In this document: positions 51,477 to 59,715 of the stretch, piece after piece
Layout of the letters: every line of letters starts with the position of its first letter
Position numbering within the stretch: the stretch's first letter is position 1
Origin: JAJRPT01 sp964465945
Lineage (GTDB): Bacteria > Bacteroidota > Ignavibacteria > Kapaibacteriales > UBA2268
NCBI GenBank assembly: GCA_964465945.1
Contig: CAYXMM010000005.1
Location: forward strand, 128,946-192,945
Reading direction: 5' to 3'
Length of the DNA: 64,000 nt
Made by a program: the position numbers and the translations under genes
Notes under the pieces: model-generated
Seen by the model: the letters and a program-made list of their open reading frames with translations, nothing else
Told to the model about the DNA's origin: nothing
The model's database searches: none

Positions 51477-53480
51477 TTATTTTTTTAATTTAAAAGTTTC
51501 TTGATAAACTTTACATTCTTTAATCTCCCACGTCGTTTCTAGCGATTTGTAACCGTCTTTTTTGATAACTATTGTATACTTACCTTTACACAAGTCTTCT
51601 GCTACGAAATGTCCGTCAACATTTGTTTTCCCTTCTGCTACTTTTATGCCGCCAAGCCAATACTCAACGTCTGCACTATCAATATATTTACCTTGTTCAT
51701 CTTTTGCATATATTTTTATTGTGGCATCGCAACAAGTATCTTTCTCATTAGGAGTTAAAGTTTTTGTAATTGTTAAAGAGTCGTGGCATTTAACTTCATA
51801 AGTAAATTCCATTCTTTGATAATCTTCTGACTCAATTACAATAGTATATTTACCTTCGCAAAGTTCCTCAAATCTTGCTTTACCATTTTCTGATTTTTTA
51901 GATTTATTTTCTTTACCTTCTTTTTTAAGAATTACTGTTCCATTAACTTTTTCATTGTTTTTGTTTTGAAGATATATATCTAAAGTAGCATCGCAACATT
52001 CTTCCTCTTTTTTAGTCATTGTTTTTTCTATTTCGATAGTTTTGTTGCAGCCAATTTCGACTTCAAAAGTTAAAGCTTCGTAGCCCTCTTTTTTGATTAC
52101 AATTTTGTACTTACCTTCGCAAACGCCATCAATTACGGCTTTTCCGTCTTTTACTACTGGGTCTTCAATGGCTTTATCGCTTTTGTAAAGGATTACTTTC
52201 GCACCTTCGATTATATTGCCGTCTTTATCTTTCGGATAAAATTTCATAATTCCATCGCAACAAGTATCTTTCTCATTAGGAGTTAAAGTTTTTGCAATTG
52301 TTAAAGAGTCGTGGCATTTAACTTCATAAGTAAATTCCATTCTTTGATAATCTTCTGACTCAATTACAATAGTATATTTACCTTCGCAAAGTTCCTCAAA
52401 TCTTGCTTTACCATTTTCTGATTTTTTAGATTTATTTTCTTTACCTTCTTTTTTAAGAATTACTGTTCCATTAACTTTTTCATTGTTTTTGTTTTGAAGA
52501 TATATATCTAAAGTAGCATCGCAACATTCTTCCTCTTTTTTAGTCATTGTTTTTTCTATTTCGATAGTTTTGTTGCAGCCAATTTCGACTTCAAAAGTTA
52601 AAGCTTCGTAGCCCTCTTTTTTGATTACAATTTTGTACTTACCTTCGCAAACGCCATCAATTACGGCTTTTCCGTCTTTTACTACTGGGTCTTCAATGGC
52701 TTTATCGCTTTTGTAAAGGATTACTTTCGCACCTTCGATTATATTGCCGTCTTTATCTTTCGGATAAAATTTCATAATTCCATCGCAACAAGTATCTTTC
52801 TCATCTTGTTTTAACTGCATATACAAAGTAGAATAGTAATTCTTTTCTTCATCAATTTTCACCTCTACTTTTTCAGATGACTGTCCTTCAAAAAATGCTT
52901 GAATACTATAATCACCAGGGCACATCTCATTAAAAGTAAAATTACCTTTATCATTTGTATGTGATTTTCTTATTAATTTGTCTCCACGATAAACTAAAAC
53001 TTTTGCTTTATCTAATGGATTTTCTACTATTTCACTATTTTCTTCATTTGTATAAGTTCCCGATACTTGCAATGTTAAAGTTGATTGGCATTCTTCTTTT
53101 CTATCACCTTTTAGAAAAGTTTTTGTTCCGCTTTTTTGTAAGTCTTTAATTTTATACTTCTTATTTTGAAAATCTTCATGTTGGATTACGGCGTAAACAT
53201 TATCAATTTCAGGAATAGAAATGGAAAAATTACCATCTTCATCAGTGGTATCTGAGCCAATAAATTTATCACTTAAAAAGCCAGGTTGCGCTTTTGAGTT
53301 TGATTGAACCTCTTCGTAAAATTCAATTTCAGCTAATGGCACCGGTAAATCTTGGCTATCAGTTATGATACCTGATAACAGAACATTTGTCATTTTGTCG
53401 TCATTATCGTCGTCTTCTTTACAAGAATAAACAATAACCATAATTGCAAGTATCAATATACTTAGTATATATTTTTTCAT
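51477..53480 (-). CDS. Surface lipoprotein with tandem carboxypeptidase-regulatory-like repeats
   Basis: 667 residues. Lipoprotein signal with lipobox Cys in MVIVYSCKEDDDND (residue 20), followed by Asp-rich text that fits a surface-exposed lipoprotein. After two divergent N-terminal beta-sandwich modules come five repeats of about 88 residues that each begin with a Cys-Cys pair: DTCCDGIMKFY, EECCDATLDIY, DTCCDGIMKFY, EECCDATLDIY and DTCCDATIKIY. Each continues with CEGKYxIVI, as in CarboxypepD_reg/Cna-B-like domains. Modules 1-2 and 3-4 are almost identical because of a 528-bp DNA duplication. Function unknown; a stalk or adhesin-like role is inferred. Confidence 0.78.
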   Translation of the reverse strand: MKKYILSILILAIMVIVYSCKEDDDNDDKMTNVLLSGIITDSQDLPVPLAEIEFYEEVQSNSKAQPGFLSDKFIGSDTTDEDGNFSISIPEIDNVYAVIQHEDFQNKKYKIKDLQKSGTKTFLKGDRKEECQSTLTLQVSGTYTNEENSEIVENPLDKAKVLVYRGDKLIRKSHTNDKGNFTFNEMCPGDYSIQAFFEGQSSEKVEVKIDEEKNYYSTLYMQLKQDEKDTCCDGIMKFYPKDKDGNIIEGAKVILYKSDKAIEDPVVKDGKAVIDGVCEGKYKIVIKKEGYEALTFEVEIGCNKTIEIEKTMTKKEEECCDATLDIYLQNKNNEKVNGTVILKKEGKENKSKKSENGKARFEELCEGKYTIVIESEDYQRMEFTYEVKCHDSLTIAKTLTPNEKDTCCDGIMKFYPKDKDGNIIEGAKVILYKSDKAIEDPVVKDGKAVIDGVCEGKYKIVIKKEGYEALTFEVEIGCNKTIEIEKTMTKKEEECCDATLDIYLQNKNNEKVNGTVILKKEGKENKSKKSENGKARFEELCEGKYTIVIESEDYQRMEFTYEVKCHDSLTITKTLTPNEKDTCCDATIKIYAKDEQGKYIDSADVEYWLGGIKVAEGKTNVDGHFVAEDLCKGKYTIVIKKDGYKSLETTWEIKECKVYQETFKLKK
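51733..52788. repeat. Two tandem 528-bp copies with one mismatch
   Basis: Bases 51733-52260 and 52261-52788 are the same except for one base by my line-by-line reading (T at 51767, C at 52295), which changes Thr to Ala. A short 24-base segment also present at 51725, 52253 and 52781 marks the three junctions and gives the homology for expansion or loss. Confidence 0.93.
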
Positions 53481-53542
53481 TAAAATACCCCTATTTTTTT
53501 ATTATAAACTTTTGAAGTTACACTTTAATATTAAAATCGTTA

Positions 53543-53550
53543 CAAAAATA
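53543..53550 (-). promoter_or_regulatory. Candidate -7 element for the repeat lipoprotein gene
   Basis: Minus strand TATTTTTG (53550-53543), 62 bases before the ATG at 53480. No TTTG at the expected -33 position. Confidence 0.3.
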
Positions 53551-53551
53551 A

Positions 53552-53992
53552 TTAATTTATTTTTTTAAGTTTATCCCAAACGGACTTTTGTTGTTTTAAG
53601 AATTTTTCTTTATTATTATCATTTTTTTCTTTTAAATATTTTTCCAATAAATCATTAGATAGTTTCAGCTCTTCATATACACTAATGACTTCTAAAATTA
53701 AATCTGCATCTTGTTGAGATTCAACAATTTGATATAATTCTTTTAAATTTAATGCAATTTGAGATGAAATACTCAATAAAGAAGTTGCTAACACTTTAAT
53801 TTCGGATTCTTTTATAGTCGTAATTTCACTTGATTTATAAATCAAATCTTGTGAAAGATATATCAAGTAAATATTTGATGATGTAAGATTTCCGACAATA
53901 GAGCTTAGCTCTGTATTATAATTTTCGCGCATTTTTAAATCTTGTGCGTTGCAAACTTGAATTATAAAAATAATAACTAATAAGTATTTCAT
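53552..53992 (-). CDS. Small secreted helical protein
   Basis: 146 residues with signal peptide (MKYLLVIIFIIQVCNAQ). The mature part is helical and charged (about 30-146) with a coiled-coil-like C-terminal half (EELKLSNDLLEKYLKEKNDNNKEKF). No family recognised. It follows threonine aldolase with a 4-base overlap, so the two share a transcript, which is the main support for the gene. Confidence 0.6.
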   Translation of the reverse strand: MKYLLVIIFIIQVCNAQDLKMRENYNTELSSIVGNLTSSNIYLIYLSQDLIYKSSEITTIKESEIKVLATSLLSISSQIALNLKELYQIVESQQDADLILEVISVYEELKLSNDLLEKYLKEKNDNNKEKFLKQQKSVWDKLKKIN

Positions 53993-55023
53993 AAGTCCTC
54001 TAAAATTTTTGTGATTATTTTTGATGCTGAATTTAGCATATCAAAATCAACATCAAGATGAACTACAGTTCTGATTCTATTATTACCTATATGTGAAAGT
54101 AAAACTCCAGCACTTTTGCAACTTTGAACAAAAAGGTTCGCATTTATCTTATCGTCAATTTTAAATGTAACTATATTTGTTTGAATATATTCTAAACTTA
54201 ATTCGATTTTGTTTGATTTAGAAATTAACTTAGCAAATTCCCTTGCATTCTCATTGTCAATAGCAATTTTATCAAGATTATGATTTAAAGCATATAAACA
54301 TGCGCCTGCCAAAACACCTGCCTGTCGCATACCTCCGCCTAATATTTTGCGCCATTTTAGTGCTTTTTCTCTGTCTTCCTTACTACCTAAAAAAACAGAA
54401 CCAACAGGTGCACCCATACCTTTTGAAAAACAAACTGATAGTGTATCAAAATCTTCTGCCATTTGATGAAGTGGAATACCCGTTGTTCTGTGTGCGTTCC
54501 AAATTCTTGCACCATCTAAGTGCAACTTAATATTATTTTCTTTGGCTAAGCTAAAAAGTTTTTTAATATATTCCTGACTAATTATTGTTCCGCCGTGTCT
54601 ATTATGTGTATTTTCTAAACAAATTAGAGTAGTTTTTGGAAAGTAATAAACATCATCTCTAATTGCATTTTTTACTTCATTAATAGGCATTTCGCCAAAA
54701 CTTGAAGATATACATCGTAATTGCACTCTTGAAAGAATAGATGCTGCTGCTGTTTCATAATAAAAAATATGTGAATCACTTTCAACAATAACTTCATCAC
54801 CTGTATTAGTGTTTACTAATAGAGAAATTTGATTTGACATTGTTCCAGAAGGAACAAATAGAGCCGCCTCTTTTTGAAATAATTTTGCTACTTGACTTTC
54901 AAGTTCATTTATAGTTGGGTCTTCGCCATAAACATCATCTCCAAGCTCAGAGTTTAACATATTGTTTAACATTTCAGGACTTGGCTTAGTTACTGTATCG
55001 CTTCTTAAATCAATAAATTTCAT
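53989..55023 (-). CDS. ltaE: Low-specificity L-threonine aldolase
   Basis: 344 residues. It splits threonine and allo-threonine into glycine and acetaldehyde with PLP. The PLP lysine is K201 in CFSKGMGAPVGS; RSDTVTKPSPEML (7-19) and GDDVYGEDPTINELE (28-42) are family signatures; SHIFYYE (about 84-90) has the His that stacks on PLP, and HLDGARIWNA (168-177) the Asp that binds its nitrogen. It is the first gene of a two-gene unit with the small secreted protein. Confidence 0.94.
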   Translation of the reverse strand: MKFIDLRSDTVTKPSPEMLNNMLNSELGDDVYGEDPTINELESQVAKLFQKEAALFVPSGTMSNQISLLVNTNTGDEVIVESDSHIFYYETAAASILSRVQLRCISSSFGEMPINEVKNAIRDDVYYFPKTTLICLENTHNRHGGTIISQEYIKKLFSLAKENNIKLHLDGARIWNAHRTTGIPLHQMAEDFDTLSVCFSKGMGAPVGSVFLGSKEDREKALKWRKILGGGMRQAGVLAGACLYALNHNLDKIAIDNENAREFAKLISKSNKIELSLEYIQTNIVTFKIDDKINANLFVQSCKSAGVLLSHIGNNRIRTVVHLDVDFDMLNSASKIITKILEDL

Positions 55024-55139
55024 TTCTTTGTATTTAATTTCAAATAAACAACTAAATTACAAAAATTAGAAATACTGGCAAATTTAATTATAAATATATA
55101 CTAAAAAATCAATTCTTTTTGTGAAATTTTAACAATAAC

Positions 55140-55170
55140 TTTGATAAAAAAAAATGTTACTATATATTTG
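55140..55170 (+). promoter_or_regulatory. Bacteroidota-type promoter for the lipoprotein at 55217
   Basis: TTTG (55140-55143), 19 bases, TATATTTG (55163-55170): both boxes and spacing match the consensus. The ATG at 55217 follows the -7 box by 46 bases, a normal leader. Confidence 0.68.
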
Positions 55171-55216
55171 TAAATGATTTTTTGACAAAATAAAAAATTT
55201 AATTTAGGATTTGTAT

Positions 55217-56239
55217 ATGTTAAAAATAAAAAGTATTCCTTTGGTACTTTTAATTATGGCTTTGATTTCTTGTGAAAATAAACCCAAAATAGTCGAAATG
55301 GGGGATTTTAAAGAATACATTGATAATACATTAAATATGGGTATGAAATACCCTGGTAATTGGAATGTGATAAAAGAAGAAGGAAAAAGCTTTTACGCTA
55401 ATTCTATGAAAAATGGTGAGGAGCGATTAATCACTTTTGCTTCAAATGGAGCGCCAATAGCAGGATTTAGTATGATGGCTATTAAACTTGATTCTAATAC
55501 TACAATGGAAAAAGTAGAACAAAGTTTAAGAGAGTTCAAAGCATCTGCTTATGATGCTGATGAAATTCTTAATATTGACGGAGTTAAAGTTAAGAAAATG
55601 ACATACGGATTTCAGTTGAATGACGGGTTTTGCAAGGGCTTTACTATTGTAGGTCAAAAAGATTCTACTATGGCAACTGTTATTAAGTTTAAAACTTTTG
55701 TCGATTCTTATAAAGAGTACGAGCCAAAACTAAAAGAAATTATTGCTTCAATTACATTAGCGCAAACTCCACCAGAAAGAAGTGATACATTATTTATTTC
55801 AAGTAGTGAATTTCCTTTCCCTTCTGATACTTTAACTAGTAAATCAGGACAAGGTTTCACAATCAATATCCCTAAAAACTTTAAAGCAAGTAAATCAAGT
55901 GCCGCTGGTGCTGAGTTCTCACAAAAGTATGATGGTGAAAGAAGAGGCGATTCTTATGTGCAAGTTGATGTCATTGATGCATCAAAACAAAGTAATTTAA
56001 AGAAAATTGTTGAGCAAACTACTAAAGCTATTCCTAATAAAAAAGAATCTAACTTGAAAATTTCTGGCTTAGATGCTGTTTTAATTGAATACTCTGCTTC
56101 CGCTCAAATTCAAAGACGTTTATACTATATCGTTAAAAATAAAAAATTATATAGAGTAACTGTTGACTGGTTTAAAGGAGAACAAAAAGAATATTTACCA
56201 GTATTTGAAAAAGTTGTTAATAGTATTAAAATACAATAA
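55217..56239 (+). CDS. Lipoprotein with two similar domains, function unknown
   Basis: 340 residues from the ATG at 55217 (an in-frame TTG at 55211 is the longer option). Lipobox in LLIMALISCENKPK. The mature protein shows two halves with the same plan: about 25-180 (DNTLNMGMKYPGNWNVIKEEG) and about 205-340 (SGQGFTINIPKNFKASKSSA), each starting with a membrane-facing strand and ending KEIIASITLA / KVVNSIKIQ. This resembles PsbP-like/DUF1795 sandwich domains, though no named family is certain. Monocistronic, with a terminator after it. Confidence 0.6.
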   Translation: MLKIKSIPLVLLIMALISCENKPKIVEMGDFKEYIDNTLNMGMKYPGNWNVIKEEGKSFYANSMKNGEERLITFASNGAPIAGFSMMAIKLDSNTTMEKVEQSLREFKASAYDADEILNIDGVKVKKMTYGFQLNDGFCKGFTIVGQKDSTMATVIKFKTFVDSYKEYEPKLKEIIASITLAQTPPERSDTLFISSSEFPFPSDTLTSKSGQGFTINIPKNFKASKSSAAGAEFSQKYDGERRGDSYVQVDVIDASKQSNLKKIVEQTTKAIPNKKESNLKISGLDAVLIEYSASAQIQRRLYYIVKNKKLYRVTVDWFKGEQKEYLPVFEKVVNSIKIQ

Positions 56240-56259
56240 GATACTCTGAATTGATATAT

Positions 56260-56290
56260 GAAAAAGCCACCATTAAGGTGGCTTTTCTTT
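56260..56290. terminator. Bidirectional rho-independent terminator
   Basis: AAAAGCCACC-ATTAA-GGTGGCTTTT (56262-56286), flanked by A-rich and T-rich sides. It separates two convergent genes. Confidence 0.88.
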
Positions 56291-56727
56291 TATCTATAAT
56301 CACCTTCTAACTCAAACCAAATATCAAGCCCTTGCGAAATTAAATACTCACGCTCTTGCTCTGAAATTAATATAGCAATTCTATCTTTATTTGAACGACA
56401 GGCAAGAAATTCAATGTCTTTACGAATGAATGATGGGTCTTCAACAAAATGATTTCGCCAGTATGAGAAATTCTTACTTAAAACCCACTCTTTAATTTCA
56501 GAAGTATTTTTATACCTCACCGATTTATTAGAACCGAATATCTTTTTTCTTTTTTCATATTCTTTTACTTTATATTTCCTTAGCAAAATAAACTCTTTTT
56601 GCATCATCCAATCATGCCAGAGTATATTAAATTCTACAAACTCAGCTTGATTGATTACTAAGTTTATTAGTAAACCCCAGTGTCTGTCTATGTTTTCCTC
56701 TGGCTCAAATAAAAAGTATTTTTTCAT
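56290..56727 (-). CDS. Hypothetical protein, Trp/Lys-rich
   Basis: 145 residues, cytosolic, rich in Trp and in charged residues (about 26-145, e.g. NILWHDWMMQKEFILLRKYK, LSKNFSYWRNHFVEDPSF). No family recognised. It ends at the terminator and its start is 28 bases from that of the next plus-strand gene, so they are divergently transcribed from a very short gap. Confidence 0.6.
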   Translation of the reverse strand: MKKYFLFEPEENIDRHWGLLINLVINQAEFVEFNILWHDWMMQKEFILLRKYKVKEYEKRKKIFGSNKSVRYKNTSEIKEWVLSKNFSYWRNHFVEDPSFIRKDIEFLACRSNKDRIAILISEQEREYLISQGLDIWFELEGDYR

Positions 56728-56755
56728 TTATAAAAAATTTGGTAATTTGAAAATT

Positions 56756-57379
56756 ATGGAAATCAAATATAATAAATTGAAATCAAGTTTTGTTATTTTC
56801 TTAACCATATTCTCACTTTTAGCTTGTGAGTGTGTTAATGATGTGAATACCGAAAAAGAGAATATTCCTAATCAAAATACTGAAATTTCAATAATTAACT
56901 TATTAGATAACAATAAAAGTTTAGCCACTTATTGTAATGATATTTTTATCGAAGATTTAGACTTTAAAGTCTATAACTCAATCCCTAAAAAATATATGTC
57001 TGGTAGATTTGTTTTGAGTTTCCGTGAAAAAGAAGAAGTAATTTATATCTCTTCATTGAATTTGTTAGAATCAGAACGATACTTTTCATTTATTTATGAA
57101 AATCAAAAACAAAAGAGATTTATAATTAGGCAGGCGATTAAAAATAATATTAGAGTCTGGAATTTGAATGATACAAGTATTGATTTAACTTTATTCAGTA
57201 ATAATTTGTTATATAATTCTGTAATTAAAAACAATTCAATTGAAGAGTTTCAAATTAATAATTTCCCAGTTAATTTTAATTTAAGTTTAAATGGACTAAA
57301 TATTAACAAAGATATTAACTTAAATAACATCTCCGAAATTGTAATTTACAATAACCAAATCCTAACTTTTGAATATTAA
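56756..57379 (+). CDS. Putative lipoprotein, function unknown
   Basis: 207 residues from the ATG at 56756. The longer frame (to 56651) would overlap the divergent neighbour and has no signal. The chosen start gives a lipobox in IFSLLACECVND (Cys near 27). The mature part is strand-rich (YFSFIYENQKQKRFI, NFPVNFNLSLNGLNINKD), without a recognised domain. It converges on a small membrane-protein gene with a 4-base overlap. Confidence 0.58.
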   Translation: MEIKYNKLKSSFVIFLTIFSLLACECVNDVNTEKENIPNQNTEISIINLLDNNKSLATYCNDIFIEDLDFKVYNSIPKKYMSGRFVLSFREKEEVIYISSLNLLESERYFSFIYENQKQKRFIIRQAIKNNIRVWNLNDTSIDLTLFSNNLLYNSVIKNNSIEEFQINNFPVNFNLSLNGLNINKDINLNNISEIVIYNNQILTFEY

Positions 57380-57609
57380 TTATATAACAACGAGTAAATT
57401 AAAACGCCACTGAAAGTTCCAGTTATCGCTAATATTATATTATTTACAATCCTATTTTTTGAAATAAAAAGAAGCCCGAATAAGACTAATAATACAGCCC
57501 AAAACTTTTGGATAATCTCAATTTCACCTATTAATCTAATCGTATTCATTTGCAATATTAAAATACCCAAGCTAATAAACAAAAAAGCATAGAAAAACTT
57601 TTTATTCAT
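57376..57609 (-). CDS. Small membrane protein, LiaI/DUF5668-like
   Basis: 77 residues with three hydrophobic segments (SLGILILQMN, KFWAVLLVLFGLLFIS, IILAITGTFSGVLIYSLL). The layout resembles the LiaF-TM/LiaI-type region also seen in the preceding gene. It starts 4 bases after the PspC gene's stop, so both are expressed together, probably in envelope stress sensing. Confidence 0.6.
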   Translation of the reverse strand: MNKKFFYAFLFISLGILILQMNTIRLIGEIEIIQKFWAVLLVLFGLLFISKNRIVNNIILAITGTFSGVLIYSLLYN

Positions 57610-57613
57610 CTTT

Positions 57614-58087
57614 TTAGCTCTTTCTATTAATTAAAATATAGAAACCAATAGCGATTAATATGCTTGGAAAAATAAATTCAAATTCAAGAAAATCAAAGTA
57701 ATTTTCTAATAGAATCATTGCACCAATTCCAATTAATGTAATTCCAATAAAATTTTTGGCTTTTGAGTTTGAAGTTTCTTGTGGCTCGTTATAATTCGAC
57801 TGTTGCCAATCATAATTTGCGTTTTCTGAATTAAATTCAGCATTTTGCTCATAAGTATTACTTTCAGGATTAAATGGCGGTGCATAAGCATTATTAAATG
57901 CAATTTGATTTTTCGGAACAATAATCATTGCTAAGATATAAACTAAAATTGAAGAACCCCAGCCGAAAATAGAAACAACAAAAATTATACGAACTATAAC
58001 TGGGTCAATATTAAAATACTCAGCAATCCCACCACAAACTCCTCCAATTACTTTCTGATTTTGAGAACGAAACAATTTCTTTGACAT
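57614..58087 (-). CDS. PspC-domain membrane protein
   Basis: 157 residues. The PspC domain (about 1-60) has the marker text KKLFRSQNQKVIGGVCGGIAEYF with the usual following helix; VRIIFVVSIFGWGSSILVYIL is the membrane segment. A polar Asn/Gln-rich linker (about 65-105) joins two C-terminal hydrophobic helices of the LiaF-TM/DUF5668 type. In other bacteria PspC senses envelope stress. No pspA or pspB is nearby. It pairs with the small membrane protein downstream. Confidence 0.85.
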   Translation of the reverse strand: MSKKLFRSQNQKVIGGVCGGIAEYFNIDPVIVRIIFVVSIFGWGSSILVYILAMIIVPKNQIAFNNAYAPPFNPESNTYEQNAEFNSENANYDWQQSNYNEPQETSNSKAKNFIGITLIGIGAMILLENYFDFLEFEFIFPSILIAIGFYILINRKS

Positions 58088-58171
58088 ATTTAATTCCTTA
58101 AATGAATTTAACTTATAAACAGAAAACGGAGAGTAAAATAAAAAGTTGCAGAGAAATAAAAAATGTTTTTG

Positions 58172-58179
58172 TATATTTG
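58172..58179 (+). promoter_or_regulatory. Candidate -7 element (TATATTTG) for the gene at 58241
   Basis: TATATTTG fits the consensus, 61 bases before the ATG at 58241. An upstream GTTG lies 23 bases away instead of 19. Confidence 0.35.
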
Positions 58180-58240
58180 TAAAAGGCTAATAATAATTGA
58201 AGAATAAGTATATTTACATTTTCAAAATAGAGGTGAAAAA

Positions 58241-59602
58241 ATGAAAACTTTATTATTATTAATTTTATTATCTGTAAATTCGTATTCCCAAGAATATGTA
58301 ACACCAGAAGAACTCGAAGAGGGTTGGGGATTTGGATATACTCATCCGCTATGGTCTGTTGAAAGTTTTCCTAAAACTATTATTACTGATTTTAGAGTAA
58401 GTAAGGATGAAACTAAACTATTTGTTAGATTTTCCTTGGAATATTATAATCCAAAGAATATTGTTGATTTCTATTTCGATTTTATTAAAAAAGAATTTAT
58501 TCAGGAAGACTGGAAAATTAAATCTAGTTATAGTCAAACGTCAAATATTTTTACTTTTTTTGATGAAATTGAACAAAAACTATATTTAGATATTAATGGT
58601 AATGAATTAATTTTAAATTGCGAAGAGTTATTAGTATGTGATGATAACAACTTACAATTATGTAGTATTGGTGAGCATATAGTTTCAAATCAAGATGGTA
58701 ATTTCTCATATTTAACCTTAAAAAATGAACAAAATAAAGTTGATATCTATAGAGTTAATTTAGATTCTTTATTAGAAAGTAAATGTCCAAGATTTGAATT
58801 AGTTAATAAAACTGAGATTACAAAAGATAGTTTGATTTTTCCAATGAATTCTATTTCTAATTTTATTGTTCCTAAATCAAAATACTTAAATATAAGTGGC
58901 TTTGACATATATAAGAATTTCGAATATATTAAATCAATAGAAATTCCTAAAAAATCAGATTGGCAAGTTACAAATAAGTTTGATGCTTTTCATTATTACT
59001 TTCGTTACTTTAATAGAAAAAATAACATTAAACTTGGAATTAGTGGTGATGTATATTATTACACTTCTTTCCGTTCAGAAAGCGAACCAAATTCAAGTGA
59101 TAATTACAAACCAGAAAACCATCCAGAAGCAAAAGAAGCTCGCGATGCCTCAGGTATTTATAGAATAGATACAAATGGACACAATCCCGTTCAGTTAGTA
59201 AGGAGTTGGACTAATCACCCCGGTGGCTTACAAATTAGTGGCGATGGTGAAACTATCTATTATGCTTATATTTTGCCAGATAGCACCTCTGCCATAATGA
59301 AAATGGATAGATACGGCAAAAATAAAGAAATAGTATTTAAACTCGACCCAGCAGTATTGAGCGTTGAAGCCCAAACTCCTAAACAAAAAATCTACCCAAA
59401 TCCAGCTAGCGAATACGTAACAATATCGGGCATTGGAAATGGCAAAGCAATAATTTATAATAGCATAGGTCAGAAGTTAATAGAACAAGATATAACAAGC
59501 ACCAGCGAAATAAACATTAGTAATTTACAAAGTGGCATTTACATAATTAAATTAGAAAATGCAGGCAATATTACTTTTGAAAAATTAATGGTTGGCAGGT
59601 AA
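58241..59602 (+). CDS. Secreted protein with PD40-like repeats and Por sorting domain
   Basis: 453 residues with a signal peptide (MKTLLLLILLSVNSYSQ). The body is strand-rich; HPGGLQISGDGETIYYAYIL (about 325-345) is a PD40/TolB-type propeller strand, and earlier repeats are weaker. The C-terminal about 75 residues (PKQKIYPNPASEYVTISG, IYNSIGQKLIEQ, ISNLQSGIYIIKL) are a textbook type IX secretion sorting domain. A GAGGTG ribosome site is 5 bases before the ATG. Cargo function unknown; a surface or secreted role is likely. Confidence 0.82.
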   Translation: MKTLLLLILLSVNSYSQEYVTPEELEEGWGFGYTHPLWSVESFPKTIITDFRVSKDETKLFVRFSLEYYNPKNIVDFYFDFIKKEFIQEDWKIKSSYSQTSNIFTFFDEIEQKLYLDINGNELILNCEELLVCDDNNLQLCSIGEHIVSNQDGNFSYLTLKNEQNKVDIYRVNLDSLLESKCPRFELVNKTEITKDSLIFPMNSISNFIVPKSKYLNISGFDIYKNFEYIKSIEIPKKSDWQVTNKFDAFHYYFRYFNRKNNIKLGISGDVYYYTSFRSESEPNSSDNYKPENHPEAKEARDASGIYRIDTNGHNPVQLVRSWTNHPGGLQISGDGETIYYAYILPDSTSAIMKMDRYGKNKEIVFKLDPAVLSVEAQTPKQKIYPNPASEYVTISGIGNGKAIIYNSIGQKLIEQDITSTSEINISNLQSGIYIIKLENAGNITFEKLMVGR

Positions 59603-59715
59603 GGGAATTATTAGAATGCCAAATAAAATATTTCAAATTTCATTTTACAACAATCATTAATTAAACTTTTTTTTGTAATTTTAAATTCTATAAAGTAACT
59701 TAAAAAGGAAATAAA

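Noticed and set aside
51733..52788. CRISPR-like or transposon-like repeat
   Set aside because: The unit is 528 bases, in frame within a coding gene, contiguous, without spacers or terminal inverted repeats.
58113..58304. 63-residue minus-strand frame upstream of the PspC gene
   Set aside because: Overlaps the start of the well-supported gene at 58241 and its upstream region; no family pattern or ribosome site.
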